Part shown: positions 17,928-26,689 of the stretch, in pieces | Numbering within the stretch: the first letter of the stretch is position 1 | How the letters are laid out: each line of letters opens with the position of its first letter | From: Oscillatoria sp. FACHB-1407 | GTDB lineage: Bacteria; Cyanobacteriota; Cyanobacteriia; Elainellales; Elainellaceae | Length of the DNA: 64,000 nucleotides | Direction of reading: 5' to 3' | Assembly: GCF_014697545.1 (NCBI RefSeq) | Contig: NZ_JACJSA010000021.1 | Location: forward strand, 62,001-126,000 | Position numbers and translations under genes: made by a program | Notes under the pieces: generated by a model | Database searches by the model: none | The model's input: only the letters and a program-made list of their open reading frames with translations | Told to the model about the DNA's origin: nothing

Positions 17928-18106
17928 GCGATGAGGACGTAGCAAGTAGGAGTCAAGGGAGCCAGAGGGAATCCATCATTCACGATAGAGACTGACCAGC
18001 CGTCTTATCCTTTATCGTTTAGCCCTCATCCTTTTCTCTTCCCCGTCTCCCATCTTCTATCCCCCAGCCTCTATTTCCCACTCCCCAATACCATGGAGCA
18101 GCAGTC

Positions 18107-20476
18107 GTGGGTAAGGTCGTTGTTCTAAAATTTGGCGAAGGTCGCTTTGATGAAGGGTTTTCGGTCACGTTGCAGATCGGAGAAGAAGGCGATCGCCCCT
18201 CTGTGGAAGTGACTGGCAGACTGCCCGCCGCTCCAGACTTGCTACAAACCTATCAGCGGTGGCGGCAGACTTATCGCCGTTTGGGGTTGCCCTCCCGCTT
18301 AGAAGCCCCCGCTGCTCAAGTGACTAACGTAGCCCTGTCGGGAGATTGTCAGGAAGCAGCCCAACACCTGCGCGATCGCTTTAGTCTCTGGCTGCAAGCG
18401 GAATCTTTTCGTCCGATTCGCGAAAAGTGGTTAGAACAGCTTTCCCCCACCGATGAGATTCGCGTCATTCTCCAGGGAGCCGATCCAGGGTTGCAATACC
18501 TCCCCTGGCACCTGTGGGATCTGCTGGAGCGTTACTCCAAAGCGGAGATTGCCCTCAGTAGCGCAGCCTACGAACGAGTCAGCCAACCCCGTCCTCCCAG
18601 AGGCAGTGTCCGCATCTTAGCGATTTTGGGTAATAGCGAAGGCATCGACGTACAAGCCGATCGCCGCCTGTTAGAACAACTCCCCGATGCCGAAATCTGT
18701 TTTCTAGTGGAACCGCAACGCCAGGACTTGACCGATCGCCTGTGGGAGCAACGCTGGGATATCTTGTTTTTTGCCGGACACAGCTTGACCCAGGAGAGCG
18801 GTGAGGCAGGGCAAATCCACATCAACCCGACAGAAAGTCTAACCATCAGCCAACTGCGCTATGCCCTCAAGAAAGCGATGGAGCGGGGTCTGAAACTCGC
18901 CATCTTCAACTCCTGTGATGGGTTGGGTTTAGCCCGCGAACTGGCAGACCTGCACATTCCACAATTGGTGGTGATGCGAGAACCCGTGCCCGATCGCGTG
19001 GCGCAGGCGTTTCTACAATACTTTCTGGCAGCATTCTCCAAAGGGCGATCGCTCTACTTAGCGGTGCGTGAGGCACGGGAACGATTGCAAGCCCTGGAGG
19101 AGCAGTTTCCCTGCGCGACCTGGTTGCCTGTGATTTTTCAAAACCCAGCAGAGGTGCCTTTCACCTGGTATGAGTTAACCGGACGGCAGTATTTCGACAC
19201 GACCATTCGCGATTGGTTGCAGTCACCCCAATCGCCCCACAAAACCCACCTGCGCCAATCCCTCAAGCGATCGCTGATCAGTAGTCTGACGGTCGCCGCT
19301 GCTGTCACCGGGCTGCGCTACTTTGGGTTGTTGCAGGGATTGGAACTGGGGGCGTTTGATCGGATGTTGACGCTCCGTCCCGATGAAGGCACCGATCCTC
19401 GCATCCTGTTGATCACCATTGACGACAGCGACATTCAGGCACAACAAGAGCGTACAGGTTCTCTCTCAGAGTCGAGTCTGGAAGCCGTGCTGGAAAAATT
19501 GGAACCCCATAACCCACGGGTAATCGGGCTAGATGTCTATCGCGATTTCGCAGCGGAGCGAGCAACGCTCACCTCACGCTTGCAACAGGCTGAGTCTCTG
19601 ATTGCCGTTTGCAAAGCCGGGGATCCCGATGGTAATGCTCAGGGCATTGCGCCACCACCAGAGATACCCGCCTCACAAATTGGCTTCAGTGATTTCATCG
19701 AAGATGACGATGGCACAGTGCGCCGCCATCTCCTGTTTATGAGTGCTGACCCTGCCTCCCGCTGCACGACTCCCTATGCCTTCAGTTCCCAAATTGCATT
19801 TCGCTATCTAGCTGCCGAGGGCATCGTTCCAACATTTACGTCACAGGAGGATTTGCGGTTTGGTGACACCGTATTTCACAGCTTGCGATCGCGCACAGGT
19901 GGATATCAGGCGATCGATGCGCGAGGAAGCCAGGTTCTGCTTAACTACCGTTCTACCGATCGGATTGCAGCCCAAGTCTCTCTGACTCAAGTGTTGCGAA
20001 ATGAGGTGGATTTGAGTGTGGTGCGCGACAAAATTGTACTGATTGGTGTGACTGCCTATAGTGCTGGTGATTATTGGGTCACACCCTATGGTGCGGGTCC
20101 CACCGAAAAAGTGTCAGGAATCGAGGTACAAGCTCACATGATTAGCCAGATTGTCAGTGCCGTTCTAGACGATCGCCCCCTGCTTTGGGTTTGGAATCCC
20201 TGGGTTGAGGTGCTCTGGATTGGTACATGGGCAATCATTGGGGGCTTACTGGCATGGCGCATGCGATCGTCCACCTACCTGGGCTTGGCGATCGCCATTC
20301 TCTCGTGCCTCCTCGGCGTTACTAGCGTTGTTGTTTTGATCCGGGGTGGATGGCTCCCCCTGGTTCCGGCTGTGTTAGCGATGACTGGCAGCAGCATTGT
20401 TGTATTGCTGGCTCGCCCTGTCTCAGACCTGAGTGCGTCTCCATTGACCCCTGCCCCCACTACAAAATCTTTCTAA
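18107..20476 (+). CDS. CHAT-CHASE2 membrane protein (caspase-fold domain plus periplasmic sensor)
   Basis: A 789-residue membrane protein. The N-terminal region to about 360 carries a CHAT domain with a His/Cys pair, His225 (FFAGHS) and Cys270 (FNSCDGLGLA), as in caspase-like CHAT proteases. A hydrophobic segment near 388-412 leads to a CHASE2 sensor domain (about 415-685: LLITIDDSDI, VIGLDVYRDF, IVLIGVTAYSAGDYW), and about three more helices follow (695-765). CHASE2 domains normally face the periplasm, which leaves the CHAT part in the cytoplasm. The start is a GTG at 18107 (MGKVVVLKFGEG), typical of the family; no in-frame ATG is better. Eight bases separate it from the DUF928 gene. There is no histidine-kinase or cyclase output domain; CHAT is the likely output. 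Confidence 0.9.
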   Translation: MGKVVVLKFGEGRFDEGFSVTLQIGEEGDRPSVEVTGRLPAAPDLLQTYQRWRQTYRRLGLPSRLEAPAAQVTNVALSGDCQEAAQHLRDRFSLWLQAESFRPIREKWLEQLSPTDEIRVILQGADPGLQYLPWHLWDLLERYSKAEIALSSAAYERVSQPRPPRGSVRILAILGNSEGIDVQADRRLLEQLPDAEICFLVEPQRQDLTDRLWEQRWDILFFAGHSLTQESGEAGQIHINPTESLTISQLRYALKKAMERGLKLAIFNSCDGLGLARELADLHIPQLVVMREPVPDRVAQAFLQYFLAAFSKGRSLYLAVREARERLQALEEQFPCATWLPVIFQNPAEVPFTWYELTGRQYFDTTIRDWLQSPQSPHKTHLRQSLKRSLISSLTVAAAVTGLRYFGLLQGLELGAFDRMLTLRPDEGTDPRILLITIDDSDIQAQQERTGSLSESSLEAVLEKLEPHNPRVIGLDVYRDFAAERATLTSRLQQAESLIAVCKAGDPDGNAQGIAPPPEIPASQIGFSDFIEDDDGTVRRHLLFMSADPASRCTTPYAFSSQIAFRYLAAEGIVPTFTSQEDLRFGDTVFHSLRSRTGGYQAIDARGSQVLLNYRSTDRIAAQVSLTQVLRNEVDLSVVRDKIVLIGVTAYSAGDYWVTPYGAGPTEKVSGIEVQAHMISQIVSAVLDDRPLLWVWNPWVEVLWIGTWAIIGGLLAWRMRSSTYLGLAIAILSCLLGVTSVVVLIRGGWLPLVPAVLAMTGSSIVVLLARPVSDLSASPLTPAPTTKSF

Positions 20477-20483
20477 CGGTTGT

Positions 20484-21317
20484 ATGAAATATCCTGCGGC
20501 GATCGCCCTGACTTTGATTAGCTTGATTCACGCTACAGCCCCCGCTCTGGCGTATCCCACCCTCCTCACCTCAACTCTCAAACAGACTCCACCCGCTCCA
20601 CCTGATCGAGGTGCTCCGGGCGATCGCCTCCGAGGCGGAGCGGTCTGGTACACTCCCCCCACACCCCCCGAACGCGGTATACCAGAAGGACGCACCCGTG
20701 GCGGAGCCAGTCGGGGTGACTGTTCAGCCGCTGCCACTGCCCAATCGCTCACGGCTCTTGCCCCATCTACCCCACTCAATACCCCAACCGCCAGAAATTC
20801 GGTCTGGGGATTGACCACGGTTGAGCATCCGACCTTTTGGTTTTACATTCCTTACGAGATCACACCCAATCTACCGATGGAGTTTGTCCTGCTAGACGAG
20901 GAGGACAATGTGGTCTACCAGACTACCCTGACATTGAACAGCCCATCGGGAGTAATTAACATTACCCCACCTTCGACCGCTCCTGGCTTGGAAGTCGGCA
21001 AGATGTATCGCTGGTATTTTCTGGTCTACTGCAATGCTGACAATCCGATCTTCACGCAGGGCGGCATTCAACGCATTACCCCCAATGCTGAGTTAGCCGC
21101 CATGCTCCAGCGATCGCCTGCCCGCGAACGCGCTATGCTCTATGCCACCAATGGCATCTGGTTTGATGCCCTCACCACACTGGCAACCCTGCGTCAGGCA
21201 GAACCCAATAACGGGGCGATCGCCGCTGATTGGACAAGCCTCCTGCAATCCGTCGATTTAGAAGACGTGGCTCAACAGCGATTTGCACCCTGTTGTACCC
21301 TACCTGTAACCCGATAG
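20484..21317 (+). CDS. DUF928 family exported protein
   Basis: A 277-residue protein with a cleavable signal peptide (MKYPAAIALTLISLIHATAP, then ALA). The mature N-terminus is Pro/Gly/Arg-rich and carries the DUF928 signature, which ends GGASRGDC. A related segment appears twice in a row, at about 34-52 (PPAPPDRGAPGDRLRGGA) and about 57-76 (PPTPPERGIPEGRTRGGA). The middle is a beta-domain with TVEHPTFWFYIPYE and GKMYRWYFLVYCN; the end is helical (RSPARERAMLYATNGIWFDA). DUF928 is largely cyanobacterial and has no known function. The gene starts seven bases after the CHAT-CHASE2 stop, so it is almost certainly in the same transcript. Confidence 0.85.
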   Translation: MKYPAAIALTLISLIHATAPALAYPTLLTSTLKQTPPAPPDRGAPGDRLRGGAVWYTPPTPPERGIPEGRTRGGASRGDCSAAATAQSLTALAPSTPLNTPTARNSVWGLTTVEHPTFWFYIPYEITPNLPMEFVLLDEEDNVVYQTTLTLNSPSGVINITPPSTAPGLEVGKMYRWYFLVYCNADNPIFTQGGIQRITPNAELAAMLQRSPARERAMLYATNGIWFDALTTLATLRQAEPNNGAIAADWTSLLQSVDLEDVAQQRFAPCCTLPVTR

Positions 21318-21340
21318 TTGATAGGAGAGCGCAGGGGAGG

Positions 21341-21412
21341 GATGAAGGATGAAGGATGAAGGATGAAGGATAGAAGATAAAGGATGAAGGATGAAGGATG
21401 AAGGATGAAAGA
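21341..21412. repeat. Heptamer tandem repeat (GGATGAA family)
   Basis: Nine or ten consecutive seven-base units of GGATGAA and variants lie between the convergent DUF928 and kinase genes. They are the reverse complement of the CCTTCAT array at 5150-5232. Confidence 0.85.
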
Positions 21413-21552
21413 TAGAGCGGGGCTTCCGAAATTCCTTTTCAATAGGAAAAGGGAATCAAGCCAGGTTTCAATGGCGTCAGTCCAACCCACAAAATCCTGA
21501 CATACCCTGACTCCCCCACTCCCTCATTCCCCAACTCCCTCACCTCCAGCCT

Positions 21553-23361
21553 CTAACTCGCTGTCGGCTGCATCGATGGATTGGCGACTACATTGCCCTG
21601 CTTCAAATAGTTGAGCACTCGCTGCCGACCGTCCAACGCGGTTTCAAAGTCGGGTTTGAGTTGCACAGCTTTGTCATAGGCAGCCAGTGCCGCTTCATAG
21701 CGTTCCAAAATCTCTAACACCCGACCGCGATCGTGCCATGCCCAATAATTGTCTGGCTGAATCTGGACGACTTTTGTGTAGGAGGTCAGTGCGTCTTTGT
21801 ACTGGTGCAACTGCTCCAAAACACTGCCCCGCTTAAACCAGGCGAGGTGGTCATCCGGTTGAATCTGCACCACCTGGTCATAGGACGCGACGGCTCCCTC
21901 ATACTGTTGCAGGTTCTCCAGTGCCATCCCCCGCATCAGCCATGCCAGGGCATCTGCTGGATTCTCCTCAATGGCGCGATCGCACGACATAACCGCTTCG
22001 TCGTAATGCTGCAAGCTGTAGAGTTGATCCACCTGTTGAAGCTGACTCAACACCCGTTTGCGGCTTTGGGTTGCCAATTGAAATCCGGGTTTGAGTTGTA
22101 CCGCTCGATCATAGGCAGCAACCGCCTCTTCGAGCCGCTGCGATGCCTCCAGAACACGTCCCCGATCGTGCCATGCCCAGTAGTTGTCCGGTTGGATTTC
22201 AATCACCCGGTCATAACAGGCGATCGCCTCATCATATCGCTGCACGTTTTCTAGAGCTTTGCCCCGCTTAAACCAGGCAAGATAGTCATCCGGTTGGATC
22301 TGAATGACCTGATCATAGGAGGCGATCGCCTCATCGTATTCCTGCAAATTCTCCAGCGCGATTCCCCGTTTGAACCAAATCAGGTAATCGTCCGGCATCG
22401 CCTGAATCACCTTGTCGTAACACGCCACCGCCTCTCGATACCGCTGGAGTTGAAACAACTCATCTCCCCGTTCAAACCACGCCAGATGCCCGTCCAGACT
22501 CACGGCACGAACTGTAGGCATGATCACCGTGCTGTGATTTGGGCCTAACAACGCGGTAATTGCCTTCAAGGCTTCAGAAGCCGACTGGTAGCGTTGGCGG
22601 AAGTCATATCGCACCATGCCATCCAACAGATCAGCGAACTCTGGAGTGACCTCCGTGTGTTCTCGCCAGTGAATCTCGCCAGTGCGCGGGTCTTCTGGCA
22701 GTTGTGCCGGATACAAACCCGTCAATGCCCGAATGCCCACCATCCCCACAGCGTAAATATCGCTGCTGAAGCGGGGTTTGCCCGCCATCTGCTCGTTAGG
22801 CATATAACCTGATGAACCAATGGCGATCGTGATGCTTGTTTGCGCCTGCTCATCACTCACAGCACCGATTTGCTTAACTGCCCCAAAGTCAATCAGCACA
22901 ATCTTTTGATCGCTCTTACGTCGAATCAAGTTGGAGGGTTTAATATCGCGGTGAATCACCTGCTGTTGATGCACAAATTCCAGCGTGGTCAGGATGTCAT
23001 GCAGAATCAGGATGACTTGCTCTTCGTTAAACCGCTTACCCCGCTTGAACAAGCGACTCAACACATCCCCTTCAATAAATTCCTGAACCAGATAAAATTC
23101 CTGATTTTCCTCAAAATGGGCAAACAGTCGAGGGATCTGATCATGACTGCCCAGCGTATAGAGGACTTCGGCTTCCCGATCAAACAACCGTCTGGCAGCA
23201 TGGAGTGAATCTGCCTCTGTGACTTTGGGTTTGAGTTGCTTGACGACGCACTGAGGCTTTCCAGGCAAATGCCAATCCTCAGCCAGGTAGGTTTGACCAA
23301 ACCCTCCCCCACCTAGATATCGAATGATTTGGTAACGTCCGCCGATTGTTCTTCCAAGCAT
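21553..23361 (-). CDS. Serine/threonine protein kinase with TPR repeats
   Basis: A 602-residue Hanks-type kinase of the cyanobacterial Pkn type. The kinase domain spans about 1-275: glycine loop LGGGGFGQTYLAED, Lys41 (VVKQL), catalytic HRDIKPSNLI near 138, DFGAVK near 158 and SSGYMPNEQ in the activation segment. From about 295 to 595 there are eight or nine TPR-like repeats of 34 residues with the wording YDEAIASYDQVIQIQPDDYLAWFKRG; several are near-identical. There is no transmembrane helix, so it is soluble. It is convergent with the DUF928 gene. A related kinase lies at 30.8 kb. The substrates are unknown; the TPR part may recruit partners. Confidence 0.95.
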   Translation of the reverse strand: MLGRTIGGRYQIIRYLGGGGFGQTYLAEDWHLPGKPQCVVKQLKPKVTEADSLHAARRLFDREAEVLYTLGSHDQIPRLFAHFEENQEFYLVQEFIEGDVLSRLFKRGKRFNEEQVILILHDILTTLEFVHQQQVIHRDIKPSNLIRRKSDQKIVLIDFGAVKQIGAVSDEQAQTSITIAIGSSGYMPNEQMAGKPRFSSDIYAVGMVGIRALTGLYPAQLPEDPRTGEIHWREHTEVTPEFADLLDGMVRYDFRQRYQSASEALKAITALLGPNHSTVIMPTVRAVSLDGHLAWFERGDELFQLQRYREAVACYDKVIQAMPDDYLIWFKRGIALENLQEYDEAIASYDQVIQIQPDDYLAWFKRGKALENVQRYDEAIACYDRVIEIQPDNYWAWHDRGRVLEASQRLEEAVAAYDRAVQLKPGFQLATQSRKRVLSQLQQVDQLYSLQHYDEAVMSCDRAIEENPADALAWLMRGMALENLQQYEGAVASYDQVVQIQPDDHLAWFKRGSVLEQLHQYKDALTSYTKVVQIQPDNYWAWHDRGRVLEILERYEAALAAYDKAVQLKPDFETALDGRQRVLNYLKQGNVVANPSMQPTAS

Positions 23362-23917
23362 AAGTTAATGTGTTCCGCAGAGATCGCCGCCTAGGGGCGA
23401 ATCTAATCGTTAGGCGAGGAGCCGAGTGTAGCAGCTTGCATTCGTAAACTGCCTTTGCCCGTCATACACTCCCCGGTCTGACTAACAGACTTGCCTTTGT
23501 AGCCACGAATTCCTTCGCAAACAATCAGTGTAGCCCTTCACATTAAAATGCCCCGATGGAAACTCAAACCAAAACCGAACTAACAGGAAATCAAAGTAGG
23601 TGAGCCAATTTAAGCAGCAACGTGCTGTTAATAGTATTCCCCAGCTTCGATAAAGCTGTTTGCAAGCCAGGTCAAGATTGAGTGAATTTTGGATGATACG
23701 TCTCATTTCAGGGAACCGTTGGGGGAGTGATCCAGTGTGAGGGTTAGGGATTGGGGGTAGACATTTGATTCAGTGGCTATTCCCCCTCTCGTCGCCTATC
23801 CCCCATTTCCGGTTCCCTATCCCTCATGCCCATTCGGCAAATTACTCACGAGAAATTCCTCAACTTGTTATACTGAAAACGCTGGAACTATTGATTTTTG
23901 GGAATTTTGTTTCAAAC
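23362..23917. other. Intergenic region between the kinase gene and clpB
   Basis: About 555 bases between divergent genes. A frame opens 51 codons ahead of the clpB start, but its translation is not family-like. I find no CIRCE-type heat-shock operator by eye and no clear small gene. Confidence 0.5.
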
Positions 23918-26638
23918 ATGCAGCCCACTGACCCTAGCAAATTTACAGAGAAAGCCTGGGAAGCGATCGTAAAGTCGCAGGATGTGATTCGCCGATTTCG
24001 GCAGCAGCAGCTAGAGGTAGAACATGTGGCGATCGCCCTTCTAGAGCAAGAAGGGGGGCTAGTAAACACCATTTTGACCAAGGTTGGCTTTGAACCCGCA
24101 CGTCTAAAGCAGCAGCTTGAATCCTTTGCCCAACGACAGCCCAAGATCTCTGACAACGGTCAACTTTACTTGGGGCGAGGCTTAGACTTGATGCTGGATG
24201 GGGCAGAGAATGCTCGCAAAGCCTTTCAGGATGAGTTTATTGCCGTTGAACACATGCTCCTGGCATTGGCAGAGGATGATCGCATTGGCAGACGGTTGTT
24301 TCGTGGTGCTAATGTCGATGCCAAACAACTTGAAACAGCGATTAAAGCCTCACGAGGCAGCCAACGGGTGACGAATCAAACCCCCGAAACGGGATACAAC
24401 GCCTTGGAAAAGTATGGGCGTGACCTGACAGAGCAAGCCAGAGCCGGGAAGCTCGACCCGGTGATTGGGCGCGATGAAGAGATTCGGCGGGTGGTACAGG
24501 TGCTCTCTCGCCGCAGCAAAAACAACCCTGTGCTGATTGGGGAACCGGGCGTTGGGAAAACGGCGATCGCGGAAGGTCTGGCGCAACGTATTGTCAACGG
24601 CGACGTGCCGGAATCCCTCAAAAACCGTTTACTGATCACCCTCGACATGGGTTCGCTGATTGCTGGAGCCAAGTATCGGGGCGAATTTGAGGAGCGGTTG
24701 CGGGCAGTCTTGCGGGAGGTGACGAGTTCCGAAGGACAGATCGTGCTGTTTATTGATGAACTGCACTCCGTTGTGGGAGCAGGTTCCTCGCAGGGCACGA
24801 TGGATGCCAGCAACTTGCTGAAGCCGATGCTGGCACGCGGCGAGCTACGGTGTATCGGAGCCACTACCCTCGATGAATACCGCAAACACATTGAGAAAGA
24901 TGCTGCGCTGGAACGGCGATTTCAGCAGGTTTACGTCGGTCAGCCCAGCGTCGAGGACACGATCTCGATTTTGCGTGGCTTAAAGGAAAAATATGAGGTT
25001 CACCACGGGGTCAAAATTGCTGACTCGGCTCTGGTCGCGGCAGCAACCCTGTCAGATCGGTATATCAGCGATCGCTTCTTGCCTGACAAGGCGATCGACC
25101 TGGTAGACGAATCTGCTGCCAAGCTGAAGATGGAAATTACCTCCAAGCCAGTTGAGTTGGAGACGATCGATCGCCGCCTGATTCAACTGGAGATGGAAAA
25201 ATTGTCGCTGGAGGGAGAAGGGCAATCGGCGGTGCTGATTGGCTCTTACCGCACCTCGCGCGATCGCCTCGATCGGATTGAGCAAGAGATCCTCGATCTG
25301 AAAGAACAACAGAACAAATTGAGTTCGCAGTGGGAATCGGAAAAGAAACTGTTATCCGATATCAATGCGTTGAAAGAAGAAGAAGAACAGTTACGCCGAC
25401 AAATTGATAAAGCAGAACGTGACTACGATCTCAACACAGCAGCACAGTTAAAATATGGTCGATTAGAAGCGGTTCACCGAGAACTGGAAGAGAAAGAAGC
25501 CAGTCTGATTGAGAGTCAGGCACACGGCAAATCGCTCTTGCGGGAACAGGTGACAGAAGCCGACATTGCTGAGATTGTGGCGAAGTGGACGGGCATTCCG
25601 GTGAATCGCCTGATGGAGTCAGAGCGACAAAAACTGCTCAATCTGGAGAGCTTTTTGCATCAACGGGTGATTGGGCAAGATGAACCTGTATCAGCAGTCG
25701 CAGCGGCAATTCGGCGTGCCCGTGCTGGGATGAAAGATCCGGGTCGTCCGATTGGCTCATTTATGTTTTTGGGACCCACTGGGGTTGGTAAAACGGAGTT
25801 GGCGCGTGCTCTGGCAGAATCCTTATTTGACACGGATGATGCGCTGGTACGCCTTGACATGTCGGAATACATGGAGAAAAACTCGGTTGCCCGTCTGGTG
25901 GGTGCGCCTCCGGGCTATGTTGGGTACGAAGAAGGCGGACAACTCACCGAAGCAATTCGTCGCCATCCCTATTCCGTCTTGCTTCTCGATGAAGTAGAGA
26001 AAGCCCATCCCGATGTGTTCAACATCTTGCTGCAAGTGTTGGATGATGGACGGATTACGGATTCTCAAGGTCGGACCGTGGACTTCCGCAACACGATCGT
26101 TGTGATGACCAGCAACATCGGCAGTGAGTACATTCTGGACGTGTCAGGCGATGACTCCCGCTATGACGAAATGCAAAAGCGGGTGCTGGATGGGTTGCGA
26201 TCGCACTTCCGCCCAGAGTTTCTCAATCGCGTGGATGACATCATTCTCTTCCATGCGTTGAGTCTCAAAGAACTGCAAAAGATTGTCGCTATTCAACTTC
26301 AGCGCGTATCTCGCCTGTTAGCCGACCAAAAAATCGCGTTGGAAATGACGCCTGAAGCGCAAAATCACATTGCTGAGGTCGGCAATGATCCAGCGTATGG
26401 GGCACGTCCGTTAAAACGCGCCATTCAGAAGGAGATCGAGAATCCACTGGCAACCAAGATCCTGGAGAATACCTTTGTTGAAGGGGATACTGTCCTCATC
26501 GACGTGGTGGATCAAGCGCTGACCTTCACGAAAAAGGAATTGCCAAAAGTTGCTGCGCCTGTGGTATCCGTGCCAGAGATTCCAAATGAAGTTGATCCCG
26601 TAGTGAACACCAACCCTGTTGTTGCAGTCGATCACTGA
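23918..26638 (+). CDS. clpB: ATP-dependent disaggregase ClpB
   Basis: Hexameric AAA+ chaperone that with DnaK resolubilises aggregated proteins. It is 906 residues from the ATG at 23918 ([17 protein letters not shown]), the family's usual start; the frame from 23765 adds 51 non-family residues. The N-domain (about 1-150) is followed by AAA-1 with Walker A GEPGVGKT near 207 and [13 protein letters not shown], a coiled-coil middle domain (about 410-525) and AAA-2 with GPTGVGKT near 617. The middle domain distinguishes ClpB from ClpC. A C-terminal tail of about 35 Val/Pro-rich residues exceeds the usual ClpB end. Cyanobacteria often have two ClpB; this sequence alone does not tell which one it is. 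A 20-bp tandem duplication covers its stop codon. Confidence 0.95.
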   Translation: MQPTDPSKFTEKAWEAIVKSQDVIRRFRQQQLEVEHVAIALLEQEGGLVNTILTKVGFEPARLKQQLESFAQRQPKISDNGQLYLGRGLDLMLDGAENARKAFQDEFIAVEHMLLALAEDDRIGRRLFRGANVDAKQLETAIKASRGSQRVTNQTPETGYNALEKYGRDLTEQARAGKLDPVIGRDEEIRRVVQVLSRRSKNNPVLIGEPGVGKTAIAEGLAQRIVNGDVPESLKNRLLITLDMGSLIAGAKYRGEFEERLRAVLREVTSSEGQIVLFIDELHSVVGAGSSQGTMDASNLLKPMLARGELRCIGATTLDEYRKHIEKDAALERRFQQVYVGQPSVEDTISILRGLKEKYEVHHGVKIADSALVAAATLSDRYISDRFLPDKAIDLVDESAAKLKMEITSKPVELETIDRRLIQLEMEKLSLEGEGQSAVLIGSYRTSRDRLDRIEQEILDLKEQQNKLSSQWESEKKLLSDINALKEEEEQLRRQIDKAERDYDLNTAAQLKYGRLEAVHRELEEKEASLIESQAHGKSLLREQVTEADIAEIVAKWTGIPVNRLMESERQKLLNLESFLHQRVIGQDEPVSAVAAAIRRARAGMKDPGRPIGSFMFLGPTGVGKTELARALAESLFDTDDALVRLDMSEYMEKNSVARLVGAPPGYVGYEEGGQLTEAIRRHPYSVLLLDEVEKAHPDVFNILLQVLDDGRITDSQGRTVDFRNTIVVMTSNIGSEYILDVSGDDSRYDEMQKRVLDGLRSHFRPEFLNRVDDIILFHALSLKELQKIVAIQLQRVSRLLADQKIALEMTPEAQNHIAEVGNDPAYGARPLKRAIQKEIENPLATKILENTFVEGDTVLIDVVDQALTFTKKELPKVAAPVVSVPEIPNEVDPVVNTNPVVAVDH

Positions 26639-26672
26639 GGTGCTGAGGCTAACACTGAGGTGCTGAGGCTAA
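26633..26672. repeat. Exact 20-bp tandem duplication across the clpB stop
   Basis: The unit CACTGAGGTGCTGAGGCTAA is present twice head to tail. The first copy contains the clpB stop codon. Confidence 0.9.
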
Positions 26673-26689
26673 GCGGCAGCAGAATATCA

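Noticed and set aside
20528-20818. 96-codon minus-strand frame over the DUF928 gene
   Set aside because: It is the shadow of a Gly/Arg/Pro-rich coding region that has a signal peptide and family motifs on the plus strand.
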